Assembly: GCA_007116575.1 (NCBI GenBank) | Contig: SKIF01000112.1 | Coordinates: forward strand, 1-46,206 | DNA: 46,206 nucleotides | DNA from: Paracoccaceae bacterium | GTDB taxonomy: Bacteria > Pseudomonadota > Alphaproteobacteria > Rhodobacterales > Rhodobacteraceae | Reading direction: 5' to 3' | Part shown: in pieces, positions 8,092 through 16,363 of the stretch | Numbering within the stretch: the stretch's first letter is position 1 | How the letters are laid out: every line of letters begins with the position of its first letter | The notes under the pieces: model-generated | Databases searched by the model: none | The model's input: only the letters and a program-made list of their open reading frames with translations | What the model was told of the DNA's origin: nothing | Made by a program: the position numbers and the translations under genes

Positions 8092-10404
8092 TCAAGGGTC
8101 TGCAATGTCACCACTGAGCAGCCCGCTCAACTCAGCGCGCAGGGACATGCTTTGGGCCAGGGTCTGCTGACCTCGAGCCAGAAGACCGGACATTTCAGGG
8201 TCTTGGCCGGGGTCGGATGTCAGATCGGCAGGCGCCGGGGCGGGAGTTGGCTCGATGGCATCTTCGGCGACCGGCACGTTCTCATTCTGGCGTGGCGTAT
8301 CTGAGTCCAACAGATCTGCATTACGCAGCATTTGCTGCGTGGCCCGCGCCCGCGCGAGCGCGCTCTGCGCGCGCTCCGCTGTCGGGTCGCCCCCGGTCAC
8401 AGAGTCGGGTTGCGATGTCGCCACCCCATCAGCCCCGTATATCGGCAATTCCACTCCCTCGGCGTCTTCGGACCTTGAGTGACTTCCCTGAAGCTCATCG
8501 GGTTCCGTGGTTGGGTCCGAGCCCGTCGCGGTACCGTTTTCTTCCTCCGTGGGATCGGGCTTTGGTGGCAAGTCGGCCGACAGGATCAGCTTCGCTTGCG
8601 CTTCGAACCCCAGACTGTCCATGCGCTCGGCCAGACTCGCGCGCAGGTCAGGTGCCAGACCTGGCTCGGCCCAGGGGGCTAGACCGAAGACCTGCTGCAC
8701 GAACACCAGGTCGTCGGCATGGGTGAGAATGCCGTGCAGAAGCTCGGCCAACATGTCGATAGCCCGTTCCCCGAGAAAGGGTCTTTCACGTTCGAACAGC
8801 CCGACTGCATCGGCAATGTCACCGTCACGCAATGCCGCGCGAAGCAGATATCCGGCCATTCGTCGGCCGCTGTCGCTCTTGCGCAGGGCCAGCAGCCGAT
8901 CCTCGGCATGGCTGCGTAGCTCGGGCTCGAGCGTTGCGGCCGCGCCGTCCCGCTGGCTCAGCAGAAACAGAAGCGCATCATCGGACCGCTGCGGTTGCAG
9001 CCGCCCCTCGAGCATTGCAGCGCGTTGCGGCGGGCTACCGGGCAGATCAAGCGCCACCCGGGCAAGCTCCAGCGCCGGGATGGTCTCAGGCGCGACCCGG
9101 TCGATCACAGCGCGGATGACCTGTGCGGTATCACGTTGATCCTGCTCAATAAGTCGCTGCAATATCTCGGGGCCCAGATGCACCCTGAGATGGGGCGGAA
9201 GCAGGCTTGTGGCTTCGATCAGATACTCGGTGCGCACCCCGGTGACCGGAGGAGTGGCTCGCCCTGCCGCCAGAAAGGCCCAGAAGTGTGCGAAAGCGCT
9301 GCAATCGGCAAGTTCTGCAAGCAGCGCCGCATCCTGCGCTTCTTGGAGATCCACCAGATACCCCAGCTGTGTCAGAAGGCGCACGGCGCTGTTGGGCGGA
9401 TCAGCCAACTGCCCGACAACGCGCGCCTCGGCCCCGAAACCGAGTTTCAGAAAGCTCTGCATGAGCGAGATCAATGTCGCAGCATCGATTCGGTCGAGCT
9501 CACCATAGAGCTGCGGGGGCATTGCGAAGTGCGGCACCGGGGTCTCGACAGCGGCCCAGCGCGACATATCCAGAACACCGGCAATGGCACAGGTTTCCTC
9601 ATGCGTGCGCGCGTCGGCCACTGAGCCCGGAGCCGATCTGGTGCCTGGAATACTGACATGCGCGGTCAGCGCTGCCCCGGACTCCGTCGGTGAGGCAGGT
9701 TCGGCTGTGTCGGACGGATCGAAACTCTCGGTGCCTTGTAATACGCCCTGCGCGACCGAGCCTGCGAGTGCACGTGCCAGTTCCTGCGTAATCGTCGCGC
9801 GTTCTGCCTGGGTTGCCGATGTGTCAGGGGCGAGTGTCGGCAGGGGGTATGCTGACATCGCAAAGAGCGTGTCGAGCGTAAGCGAGACCGGGACCTCCGG
9901 ATTCCCGGTGCCATGGCGCGCTGCGCGCGCCAGGTCGCGCCCGGCGCGGATGGAGGCAGGGGGCGCGGGCGGCTGCGGACGCGACAGGTCTTTGGGTCGC
10001 GGCGGCGGCCGCGGGGTGAAAGATTCGCGAGGGCGAGAGGTGACCGTGTCAAGAATGTCGATGACCAGAAACCCGGGAATATCCTCCGAGGCTCTGATCG
10101 TACAGTCGCAGGCGAGTTGCAGCTCCAGCTGGTCGGGCGCAGCGCGTGCCGCGCGCAGCCGCGAGCGCGGGATGCGGGCGAAGGTGCCGCTCAGGTCGAA
10201 ATGAAGTGGCGGGCCGGTAAACTGCAATCGAGCTGTCCGGTCGGCTGCGCTGATCTGCCAGTCATTGCTGTCTGGAAGCTCGATCACAAGGCGGGTAAAA
10301 TCGGCATGTTCGCCTGCCCGCACTGGCAGCGTCGTTATCTGCGCCTGTGCGGGCAGGCTTGACAGCCAGAACACCAGCGCAAGGAGCCATCCGCGCCAAC
10401 GCAT
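8092..10404 (-). CDS. Large exported protein of the flagellar locus, function unknown
   Basis: 770 residues. A signal peptide spans residues 1-22 (WLLALVFWLSS, cleavage at AQAQ). Residues ~24-125 form alternating beta-strands (FTRLVIELP, ARLQFTGPPLHFDLSG, LELQLACDC, GFLVIDILD) that resemble an AMIN-like domain. A Pro/Arg-rich linker follows, then a long helical region (about 180-620) rich in Leu, Ala and Glu with repeat-like character, and an acidic low-complexity tail (TEEENGTATGSDPTTEPDE). It begins three bases after the motA stop, so the two are almost certainly co-transcribed, and it is the last gene of the fliL-motA arm. A periplasmic role with the stator or rod is plausible but is inference. 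Confidence 0.75.
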   Translation of the reverse strand: MRWRGWLLALVFWLSSLPAQAQITTLPVRAGEHADFTRLVIELPDSNDWQISAADRTARLQFTGPPLHFDLSGTFARIPRSRLRAARAAPDQLELQLACDCTIRASEDIPGFLVIDILDTVTSRPRESFTPRPPPRPKDLSRPQPPAPPASIRAGRDLARAARHGTGNPEVPVSLTLDTLFAMSAYPLPTLAPDTSATQAERATITQELARALAGSVAQGVLQGTESFDPSDTAEPASPTESGAALTAHVSIPGTRSAPGSVADARTHEETCAIAGVLDMSRWAAVETPVPHFAMPPQLYGELDRIDAATLISLMQSFLKLGFGAEARVVGQLADPPNSAVRLLTQLGYLVDLQEAQDAALLAELADCSAFAHFWAFLAAGRATPPVTGVRTEYLIEATSLLPPHLRVHLGPEILQRLIEQDQRDTAQVIRAVIDRVAPETIPALELARVALDLPGSPPQRAAMLEGRLQPQRSDDALLFLLSQRDGAAATLEPELRSHAEDRLLALRKSDSGRRMAGYLLRAALRDGDIADAVGLFERERPFLGERAIDMLAELLHGILTHADDLVFVQQVFGLAPWAEPGLAPDLRASLAERMDSLGFEAQAKLILSADLPPKPDPTEEENGTATGSDPTTEPDELQGSHSRSEDAEGVELPIYGADGVATSQPDSVTGGDPTAERAQSALARARATQQMLRNADLLDSDTPRQNENVPVAEDAIEPTPAPAPADLTSDPGQDPEMSGLLARGQQTLAQSMSLRAELSGLLSGDIADP

Positions 10405-10407
10405 GGC

Positions 10408-11277
10408 TCAGGCCGTATTCTTCTTGAGGTCGCGCATCGCTTCCTCCAGATCACTGAAACCAGGGCGCTGGCTGTGGGGGGTGTTCTGGCGCCCGACCTC
10501 GATGCAGATATTGGCGGGATGGGCATGCAGATTGGCGATCAGCACCTCGCGGATAAGCTGGAAGAAATGGTCGTCTTCCTCGGCGATGGCCTGCATCCGC
10601 CCTGCCAGCGGACCGGCGAAACAATAGGCCAGAAACACCCCCAGAAACGTGCCGGTCAGCGCCCCGCCGATCATCTTGCCCAGAATGTCGGGCGGTTCGT
10701 CGATTGCGCCCATGGTCTTGATGATGCCCAGCACGGCCGCGACGATCCCGAGCGCAGGCAGCGCATCGGCGACCACTTGAACGGCGTGGCTGGGGTGGAG
10801 CGCGTGATGCTTGCGGGCATCAAGCCGCTTGTCGAGCACATCCTCCACCTGGTGGGGGTCGTCGTAATTCATCGAGGCGGCGCGCATCGTGTCGCAGATC
10901 AGTTCAACCACATCATGGTCGCTTTGTATCTTCGGGTAGCGGGCGAAAATTGCAGAGTTTTCGGGCGCTTCGACATGTTCTTCCACAGCGACCGGGTTCT
11001 GGCGCGACAGCCAGATCAGTTCGAACAGCAGGCACAGCAGGTCGCGGTAATCTGCAGGCAGCCATTTCGGACCGCGAAAGGCGCGCGCGATATCGCGCCC
11101 GGTGGCCTTGATAAGGCTCATGTCATTGGCGATGATGAAGGCTCCAAGGGCGGCCCCGCAGATCATGACCATCTCGAAAGGCAGGGCCTTGAGGATGATT
11201 CCCATTGTGCCCCCCGACCCGAGATACCCTCCAAAGACCATGACCAGCACAATCGCGGCACCTAAGGCTATGAACAC
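10408..11277 (-). CDS. motA: MotA, flagellar stator subunit
   Basis: 289 residues, inner-membrane component of the proton-driven MotA5MotB2 stator. Four membrane helices: two near the N-terminus (MFIALGAAIVLVMVFGGYLG and FEMVMICGAALGAFIIA) and two near residues 175-225 (LPALGIVAAVLGIIKTM and GALTGTFLGVFLAYCFAGP). Between them is the cytoplasmic domain that contacts FliG. The proline residues in LPALG and FAGPL match the conserved transport and torque prolines. The start is GTG at 11277. motB is absent from this arm and must lie elsewhere. A 97-base gap separates it from the motE-like gene. Confidence 0.93.
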   Translation of the reverse strand: MFIALGAAIVLVMVFGGYLGSGGTMGIILKALPFEMVMICGAALGAFIIANDMSLIKATGRDIARAFRGPKWLPADYRDLLCLLFELIWLSRQNPVAVEEHVEAPENSAIFARYPKIQSDHDVVELICDTMRAASMNYDDPHQVEDVLDKRLDARKHHALHPSHAVQVVADALPALGIVAAVLGIIKTMGAIDEPPDILGKMIGGALTGTFLGVFLAYCFAGPLAGRMQAIAEEDDHFFQLIREVLIANLHAHPANICIEVGRQNTPHSQRPGFSDLEEAMRDLKKNTA

Positions 11278-11374
11278 TGTTTCACCCCCTGATTCTCGTG
11301 TGGTACGGCACTCTCGCGCGGCTAGTGTCGCAAAGCGGAGTTAAAAAACCCTTCCGGTTCCGGGTGATGACCGC

Positions 11375-11953
11375 TTAGTCGCGCGGGGTGCGAGCGTGAC
11401 GACCGGCGATGACGGCGCTGATCGCATAAGCGAGAACCGGATCGAGTCCGGCCATGATCTCGCCCGCGAAATCGGGGCGCAGACGAGAGATGAACCCGGC
11501 AGCAAAGTCGGTATCCATCTGCGAGAAAAGCTCTGCGGCCTGCTGGGGCTTCATGTTCTCGAAGACAGAGGTCAGGCGTTGCAAATCCTCTTCGGCTGCG
11601 GTTTCCGTCAGGCTCAGCGTTGCGGCCAGCCGCGCTTCGGCGGCCTCCAGCTCGGTCATCTGGCGCATGATGGCCGCTTCGGCCGCACGCATCTGCTCTT
11701 CACGCGCGGCGAGGGCGGCCTCGGCGCGCGCGATCTTCTCTTCACGGGCAAGCAGTGTTGCCAGCAGGTCGCCGGGATCCGGAGTCTCGGTGCGCGTGTC
11801 GCGGTCACTCAGCTCGGGCGGAGTATCCGATTCGCCCGCAATTACCTCTGCGACGCCCAGGCCCAGCCGCGACATGCCAGCGGCGAGAAACAGCCCCGCC
11901 AACAGAATCAGCACTGGCGCGACCCCAATGCGTTCGGTCTTCGGCGGCCTCAT
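11375..11953 (-). CDS. MotE-like flagellar protein (MgtE-N-like domain)
   Basis: 192 residues. The N-terminus has one membrane anchor or signal (about residues 9-30, APVLILLAGLFLAAG). A strong coiled coil follows (about 65-125, LAREEKIARAEAALAAREEQ, AEAAIMRQMTELEAAEARLA). The C-terminal helical domain carries the motif VFENMKPQQAAELFSQMD, typical of MgtE-N/FliG-like repeats. MotE proteins are periplasmic chaperones of the MotC type in rhizobia; in roseobacters homologues sit in this same flagellar position. Its start overlaps the upstream gene's stop by four bases (ATGA), implying translational coupling. The exact function here is not demonstrated. Confidence 0.75.
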   Translation of the reverse strand: MRPPKTERIGVAPVLILLAGLFLAAGMSRLGLGVAEVIAGESDTPPELSDRDTRTETPDPGDLLATLLAREEKIARAEAALAAREEQMRAAEAAIMRQMTELEAAEARLAATLSLTETAAEEDLQRLTSVFENMKPQQAAELFSQMDTDFAAGFISRLRPDFAGEIMAGLDPVLAYAISAVIAGRHARTPRD

Positions 11954-12393
11954 CGCAGGGCCCCGGCAGGGTCGCGTTGCCGCAAAACACGTGGGCGCGA
12001 CGTAGCGGCCGCGCGCACGGTGGCGCGGCTGAAGGGCGCGAAGCCGTCAGCGTCGTCTGGTGGATCGGGCACAGGTGGCGCCGGGGTGGGGGAGGGATCG
12101 GCTGGCGCGCGGCCCGCCGGATGCCCGGCTGCCATCAGTAGTTCAAGCCTGCGCGCCGTGGCGTCAGCCTGCGCGATCTGTGCTGACAGTGCCGCGCCGG
12201 CTTGCCCACTCGCCCCTTCGGCCTCTTTCAGCACGCGGGTGAGCGTATCGACCTGCGCCGAGAGCACTGCGATGGCCTTGCCGACATCTCCATCCAACCG
12301 GGTCAGCGCCCTGAGCCTGCGCGACAGAACCATGCAATAAGCCGCCGCCAGTATGGCCCCCATGCCGATCATGATGTCGAGAATGACGAGCAT
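11950..12393 (-). CDS. DUF6468-type membrane protein of the flagellar cluster
   Basis: 147 residues. One N-terminal membrane helix (residues ~3-24, VILDIMIGMGAILAAAYCMVL), then a heptad-rich coiled coil (LDGDVGKAIAVLSAQVDTLT, LKEAEGASGQAGAALSAQ), then a Pro-rich low-complexity tail with a basic end. Domain layout and position between fliL and the motE-like gene match the DUF6468 family of alphaproteobacterial flagellar loci. The function of that family is unknown. Nine bases separate it from fliL, and its stop overlaps the next start. Confidence 0.75.
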   Translation of the reverse strand: MLVILDIMIGMGAILAAAYCMVLSRRLRALTRLDGDVGKAIAVLSAQVDTLTRVLKEAEGASGQAGAALSAQIAQADATARRLELLMAAGHPAGRAPADPSPTPAPPVPDPPDDADGFAPFSRATVRAAATSRPRVLRQRDPAGALR

Positions 12394-12402
12394 CGCGCCC
12401 TC

Positions 12403-12888
12403 CTAGTTTATGACGAATTCGGTGATCAGGAAATCGCGCACATGCCCGTCCCCGGCGATGACCTGCAGGCGTCGCAGGATCTGCGCGCGTAGCCGGATGA
12501 TGGCGGCAGGCTCGGTCAGGTCGCTGAGTTCGACCGCGCGCAGATATGTATTCATCATGTCCAGAAAGCGCGGCTGCAGGCGCTCCATCTCGGCCAGCGA
12601 GGATTGCGCCACCTCGACTTGCCCGGAGATACGCAGGAAGCGCGCGCCCGAGTTGGGGGCGAGCGAGATGCTGATATTCTCGAGCGGGATATGGGCGAAA
12701 TCGGTGGCGACCGGGGCCGGGCGCGCAGATGGGTCGGCGGGCGCGAGAATCAGTCCTGAATGCACCGCATAGAACATGCCGCCCCCGGCAATGGCTGCGC
12801 CTGCCAGCCCCAGCAGAACAGGCAGCAACCTGCCTTTGCGCGGGGTTTCGGCGTCTGCATCTGCGTCGGTCTGGGGTGCTTGTGCCAT
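12403..12888 (-). CDS. fliL: FliL, stator-associated flagellar protein
   Basis: 161 residues from the ATG at 12888, chosen because AGGAC lies just upstream and the protein then begins with a short polar tail before the membrane helix. A GTG at 12927 would add 13 residues. The single membrane segment is LLPVLLGLAGAAIAGGGMFY (about residues 22-41), followed by a Pro-rich linker and the periplasmic SPFH-like domain (ARFLRISGQVEVAQ, FLDMMNTYLRAVELSDL, RLRAQILRRLQVIAGDG), ending FLITEFVIN as FliL proteins do. FliL rings surround MotAB and support stator activity. It leads the minus arm of the flagellar block and is divergent from fliF. Confidence 0.93.
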   Translation of the reverse strand: MAQAPQTDADADAETPRKGRLLPVLLGLAGAAIAGGGMFYAVHSGLILAPADPSARPAPVATDFAHIPLENISISLAPNSGARFLRISGQVEVAQSSLAEMERLQPRFLDMMNTYLRAVELSDLTEPAAIIRLRAQILRRLQVIAGDGHVRDFLITEFVIN

Positions 12889-12934
12889 GGCGTCCTGCCC
12901 GAATTCCTGTGACTCTCGTTTTCGCACAAGGTCA

Positions 12935-12949
12935 CTAACCGAATGTTAA
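12935..12949. promoter_or_regulatory. Candidate CtrA box between fliL and fliF
   Basis: The minus strand reads TTAACATTCGGTTAG, which is TTAA-N7-TTAG against the CtrA consensus TTAA-N7-TTAA. It is central in the 116-base divergent promoter of the two flagellar arms. CtrA activates flagellar genes in Rhodobacteraceae, so the location fits; one base differs from consensus. Confidence 0.5.
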
Positions 12950-13004
12950 GCGATCACCGCCAAGACTGCATTTCAGGCAGAAGCCCGCAGCAAGGAGATT
13001 CGCA

Positions 13005-14573
13005 GTGCAGCAGCTACAGTCGGTTTGGGCCGCGCTGGACAGCAGGCGTCGCGCCATGGTGGCAGGTGCGACCGTGATTGCCTTCGCCACAGTGCTGTTG
13101 CTCGCGAAACTGGCCAGCACGCCGGGTATGGCCCTGCTCTATGCCGGGCTCGAGGATGGGGCCGCGGGCGAGGTGATTCAGTCGCTTGAGGCGCGCGGTG
13201 TCAGCTATGACGTGCGCGGCGACGCGATCTTTGTTCCGGTGACCATGCGTGACGAAATCCGGCTGATGCTCGCGGCCAGTGGTCTGCCCAGCAATGCCCA
13301 TGCCGGATATGAACTGCTCGAATCATTGACCGGGTTCGGCACCACTTCGCAGATGTTCGATGCCGCCTATTGGCGCGCGAAGGAGGGGGAACTGGCGCGT
13401 ACCATCGTCGCCAGCCCTCATATCCGCGCGGCGCGCGTGCATATCGCACAGGGGGCCAACAGTCCGTTCCGGCGCGAAATCACGCCCACCGCTTCGGTCA
13501 CGGTAACGACAACCGGGGGAGCGCTGAGCGTGGCGCAGGCGCGCTCGCTGCGGTTTCTGGTCGCCTCTGCCGTGGCGGGTATGACGCCCGAGGATGTGTC
13601 GGTGATCGACGGAGCCGGGGGATTGGTCTACGGGCCGGAAGGCGATGCGCCTCTCCCCGGTCAGTCGGGTGACCGGGCGCAGGAATTGCGCCGCAATGTC
13701 GAGCGGTTGCTTGAGGCGCATGTCGGACATGGCCGTGCTGTGGTCGAGTTGAGCATCGACACTGTGACCGAGCGCGAGGTTATCCATGAACGCCGCGTTG
13801 ATCCAGATTCACGCGTGGCGATCAGCAGTGAGGTTGAAGAAAACAGCACCAACAGCACTGACACGCGCAGCCAGGGGGTGAGTGTGGCCAGCAACCTGCC
13901 CGATGGCGATGCCGCGGCGGACGCGGGAAATGCCACCTCGCGCGAAACCCAGAACCGTCAGCGCACCAATTTCGAGGTCTCCGAGACGCGGCGCGAGCTT
14001 GAGCGTCAGCCGGGCGCTATTCGGCGCATGACCGTGGCTGTCCTGATTGACGGGCTAAACGAGCCGGATGCCACGGGCACCCTGCAGTGGCGCCCGCGCA
14101 ATGCCGAGGAACTTGATGCACTGCGCGAGCTTGTCGCTTCTGCTGTGGGGTTTGATGAAGCGCGCGGTGATGTGATCACCATCCGCTCGCTGCCCTTCGA
14201 GCCGGTTGCCGCAGTCGGGGCTGAGGCCAGCTCCGGGCTGTTCGCGAGTACCCGGCTCGACGTGATGACCCTTATAAACTGGGCGCTGGCATTGGTGGCG
14301 GTCCTGATTGTCGCGATCTTCGTGCTGCGCCCGGTGCTTGCAGCCATCACCCGCCGCAACGCGCAGCCGGTGCTGGACGGCCCGGCCGGGCGCGCGACGC
14401 CCGCCATGTTGACCGGCACCGGAGAGCCTGCCCAGCCCGATGGCGATGTCGCCCGCATGGATGAGGCACCCGAGGACCCGGTCGAGCGACTGCGTCATCT
14501 GATCGAGGCGCGCGGCGAGGAGTCGGTCCAGGTGCTGAGGCACTGGATGGATGAGCGCAAGGAGACATCATGA
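13005..14573 (+). CDS. fliF: FliF, flagellar MS-ring protein
   Basis: 522 residues; forms the membrane MS ring that holds the rotor and export gate. First membrane helix at about residues 18-38 (MVAGATVIAFATVLLLAKLA), then the ring-building motifs (LLYAGLEDGAAGEVIQSLEA, LLESLTGFGTTSQMFDAAYW, ARVHIAQGANSPFRRE, TASVTVTTTGG). A variable beta-collar insert follows (ENSTNSTDTRSQG), then the second helix (about 428-448, WALALVAVLIVAIFVLRPVL) and a short cytoplasmic tail for FliG. The start is GTG, with AAGGAG seven bases before it. The tail (RLRHLIEARGEESVQVLRHW) looks like a normal FliG-binding end. Its stop overlaps fliH (ATGA). Confidence 0.95.
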   Translation: MQQLQSVWAALDSRRRAMVAGATVIAFATVLLLAKLASTPGMALLYAGLEDGAAGEVIQSLEARGVSYDVRGDAIFVPVTMRDEIRLMLAASGLPSNAHAGYELLESLTGFGTTSQMFDAAYWRAKEGELARTIVASPHIRAARVHIAQGANSPFRREITPTASVTVTTTGGALSVAQARSLRFLVASAVAGMTPEDVSVIDGAGGLVYGPEGDAPLPGQSGDRAQELRRNVERLLEAHVGHGRAVVELSIDTVTEREVIHERRVDPDSRVAISSEVEENSTNSTDTRSQGVSVASNLPDGDAAADAGNATSRETQNRQRTNFEVSETRRELERQPGAIRRMTVAVLIDGLNEPDATGTLQWRPRNAEELDALRELVASAVGFDEARGDVITIRSLPFEPVAAVGAEASSGLFASTRLDVMTLINWALALVAVLIVAIFVLRPVLAAITRRNAQPVLDGPAGRATPAMLTGTGEPAQPDGDVARMDEAPEDPVERLRHLIEARGEESVQVLRHWMDERKETS

Positions 14574-15172
14574 CCCGCGCCCTTCTCAAGCTCGAGGTCT
14601 TTGAGACCGCGCCGTTGGAGGATGCAACCACGCTGCTCGATGCGCATCAGGCAACCAAGCTGCGCGAAACGGCCTATGACTCGGGCTATGCCGCTGGCTG
14701 GCAGGATGCGCTTGAGCAGATGCGCAACGAGGATGCCCTGCGCCGGATCGCGGCGGAGGAGGCGTTGCAGGCGGTCGGCTTCAGCTATGCCGAGGCGCAT
14801 CAGGCGCTTTCGGGCCTGTTCCTGCGGCTGACCGAGGAAATCCTCGCCCAGATCCTGCCCGATACGCTGCGTCAGGCGCTGCCCGCGCATCTTGCGCAGG
14901 AGCTTGATGCCTTGGTGGCCCGTAACACGCAATGCGCGGTGCAGATCGCTTGCGCGCCCAATGTCGTCGATGCGCTTGCCCCGCTGGCCGAGGCCTGCCC
15001 GCAACTGCAGATCGAGATGGTGGCCGAGCCAAGCTTCTCCGAGGCGCAGGTGGCGTTGCGGGTCCAGGCGCAGGAACGCGTGATCGACCTTGATGCGCTG
15101 CGCGCGGCATTGCGCGCCGTATTTGACGGACAGAAACACAAGCAGCAAGAGCAGGAGAGAGTCCATGGATGA
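14570..15172 (+). CDS. fliH: FliH-like flagellar export regulator
   Basis: 200 residues. FliH is the stator-like partner of the export ATPase FliI. The protein is mostly helical: TYDSGYAAGWQDALEQM-like Gly/Ala-spaced helix at residues ~38-55, EILAQILPDTLRQALPAHLA in the middle, and a C-terminal part with IEMVAEPSFSEAQVALRVQA, matching the V-type E-subunit-like end of FliH. The N-terminus (RALLKLEVFETAP) is typical of roseobacter homologues. Sequence conservation in this family is low, so the call also uses its position between fliF and fliN. ATGA overlap with fliF and 8-base overlap with fliN show tight coupling. Confidence 0.8.
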   Translation: MTRALLKLEVFETAPLEDATTLLDAHQATKLRETAYDSGYAAGWQDALEQMRNEDALRRIAAEEALQAVGFSYAEAHQALSGLFLRLTEEILAQILPDTLRQALPAHLAQELDALVARNTQCAVQIACAPNVVDALAPLAEACPQLQIEMVAEPSFSEAQVALRVQAQERVIDLDALRAALRAVFDGQKHKQQEQERVHG

Positions 15173-15437
15173 CAGCGAGTTGAGCGCCGGGATCCTCAAC
15201 CAGGTGCCCATCGAAATCGCGATCTCGGTGGGCCGCGCGCGTCCGCTGGTGCGTGATATGCTAAAACTGCGCCGCGACTCGGTGCTCACGCTCGACCGCC
15301 GGGTGGATGACCCGGTGGAACTCTTCATCGGCGAGCGGCTGGTCGCGCGGGGTGAATTGCAGGAACTCGACGGCGAGCAGGCGGGCTATCTGGGCGTGCG
15401 CCTGACCGAGATCATCGACTTGCGCGAGGCACTCTGA
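15165..15437 (+). CDS. fliN: FliN, flagellar C-ring switch protein
   Basis: 90 residues, close to the minimal SpoA domain: VPIEIAISVGRARPLVRDML, LRRDSVLTLDRRVDDPVELF, IGERLVARGELQELDG, LGVRLTEIID. FliN lines the bottom of the C ring, sets rotation direction and docks FliH. The ATG at 15165 has AGGAGAG upstream, and an earlier in-frame start would lie inside fliH. It has almost no N-terminal extension, so it is among the shorter FliN proteins. Four bases separate it from fliP. Confidence 0.93.
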   Translation: MDDSELSAGILNQVPIEIAISVGRARPLVRDMLKLRRDSVLTLDRRVDDPVELFIGERLVARGELQELDGEQAGYLGVRLTEIIDLREAL

Positions 15438-15441
15438 GCCG

Positions 15442-16167
15442 ATGGCGCGGTTTGCCGCCCTCCTGTTTCTGGGCCTGCTGGCAGGCACCTGCGGCGCGCA
15501 GGCGCAGGAGATCAGCGTCACCTTCGACAGCGATGGCCAGCTGGCCACGCGCACGGTGCAGCTTCTGGTGCTGCTGACGCTCCTTAGCCTCGTGCCCGGC
15601 ATACTCGTGATGGTGACCTGCTTTCCCTTCATCATCACGGTCCTGGCGATCCTGCGGCAGGCGCTGGGGCTGATGCAATCGCCGCCGAACATGCTGATCG
15701 TTTCGCTGGCCCTGTTCCTGACATGGTTCGTCATGGAGCCGGTCTTTCTGGCGGCCTGGATGAATGGTGTGGTGCCGCTCAATGACGGCGCGCTGGAGCT
15801 GGACGAGGCGGCTGTCGCAGTGGTGGACCCGTTTCGCCATTTCATGGCCGCGCGGGTGGATCCGGCGACCTTTGACAGCCTCGCGGGGCTGCGTCCAGAG
15901 GCTGCGCCCGCGCTCTCGGCCGATGCGCCGCTCTCGCTGCTGGTACCCTCTTTCATGCTCTCCGAGATCACCCGCGCCTTCCAGATCGGGTTTCTTGTCT
16001 TCCTGCCCTTCCTGATCATCGATCTGGTGGTGGCGGCGGTGCTGATGTCGATGGGCATGATGATGGTGCCGCCCGCCATCGTCTCGCTGCCCTTCAAGCT
16101 CTCGTTCTTCGTCATTGCCGATGGCTGGCGGCTCTTGTCCGAGGCGCTCGTGCGCAGCTACATCTGA
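15442..16167 (+). CDS. fliP: FliP, flagellar export gate protein
   Basis: 241 residues. FliP pentamers with FliQ and FliR form the export pore in the centre of the MS ring. A cleavable signal peptide (residues ~1-21, cleavage after AQAQ) is a known feature of FliP. Conserved segments include LLTLLSLVPGILVMVTCFPF, MLIVSLALFLTWFVMEPVF, EITRAFQIGFLVFLPFLIID and LMSMGMMMVPPAIVSLPFKL. It is the last gene of the plus arm; fliQ, fliR, flhA and flhB do not follow, so the rest of the export apparatus is encoded elsewhere. Confidence 0.96.
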   Translation: MARFAALLFLGLLAGTCGAQAQEISVTFDSDGQLATRTVQLLVLLTLLSLVPGILVMVTCFPFIITVLAILRQALGLMQSPPNMLIVSLALFLTWFVMEPVFLAAWMNGVVPLNDGALELDEAAVAVVDPFRHFMAARVDPATFDSLAGLRPEAAPALSADAPLSLLVPSFMLSEITRAFQIGFLVFLPFLIIDLVVAAVLMSMGMMMVPPAIVSLPFKLSFFVIADGWRLLSEALVRSYI

Positions 16168-16201
16168 TTGTCTGTCCGTCTCGGGGCGTTGCAGTGAGGC
16201 A

Positions 16202-16254
16202 AAAGCGCCCTCGGGTCGTGCCCACCCTCCCACCCCACGGCCCGAGGGCGCTTT
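16202..16254. repeat. Palindromic hairpin with GCGCCCTC arms, copy 2; likely bidirectional terminator
   Basis: AAAGCGCCCTCGGG at 16202-16215 pairs perfectly over 14 bases with CCCGAGGGCGCTTT at 16241-16254. A- and T-rich ends flank it on both sides. It sits between the convergent fliP and pyc genes, so it can end both transcripts. The stem start and the following GTCGTG match the hairpin at 748-781. Confidence 0.7.
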
Positions 16255-16319
16255 CGGGTGACGCGCAAGGGCCCTCCCAAGGCCCGATTGGTCGGGCCCG
16301 AGCAGGGTGCCGCGGCAGC

Positions 16320-16354
16320 GCCATGGCAGGGGGTTCGATGCCCCCTGCCATGGC
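16320..16354 (-). terminator. Strong hairpin after pyc
   Basis: GCCATGGCAGGGGG at 16320-16333 pairs perfectly with CCCCCTGCCATGGC at 16341-16354 around a seven-base loop, nine bases past the pyc stop. No T-run follows on the minus strand, so it may protect the mRNA end, with the hairpin at 16202-16254 finishing termination. Confidence 0.5.
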
Positions 16355-16363
16355 CCCCCCGTC

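Noticed and set aside
11341-11364. T-run after the motE-like gene as an intrinsic terminator
   Set aside because: The minus strand has TTTTTT, but the preceding CCGGAACCGG cannot form a stable hairpin with a workable loop.
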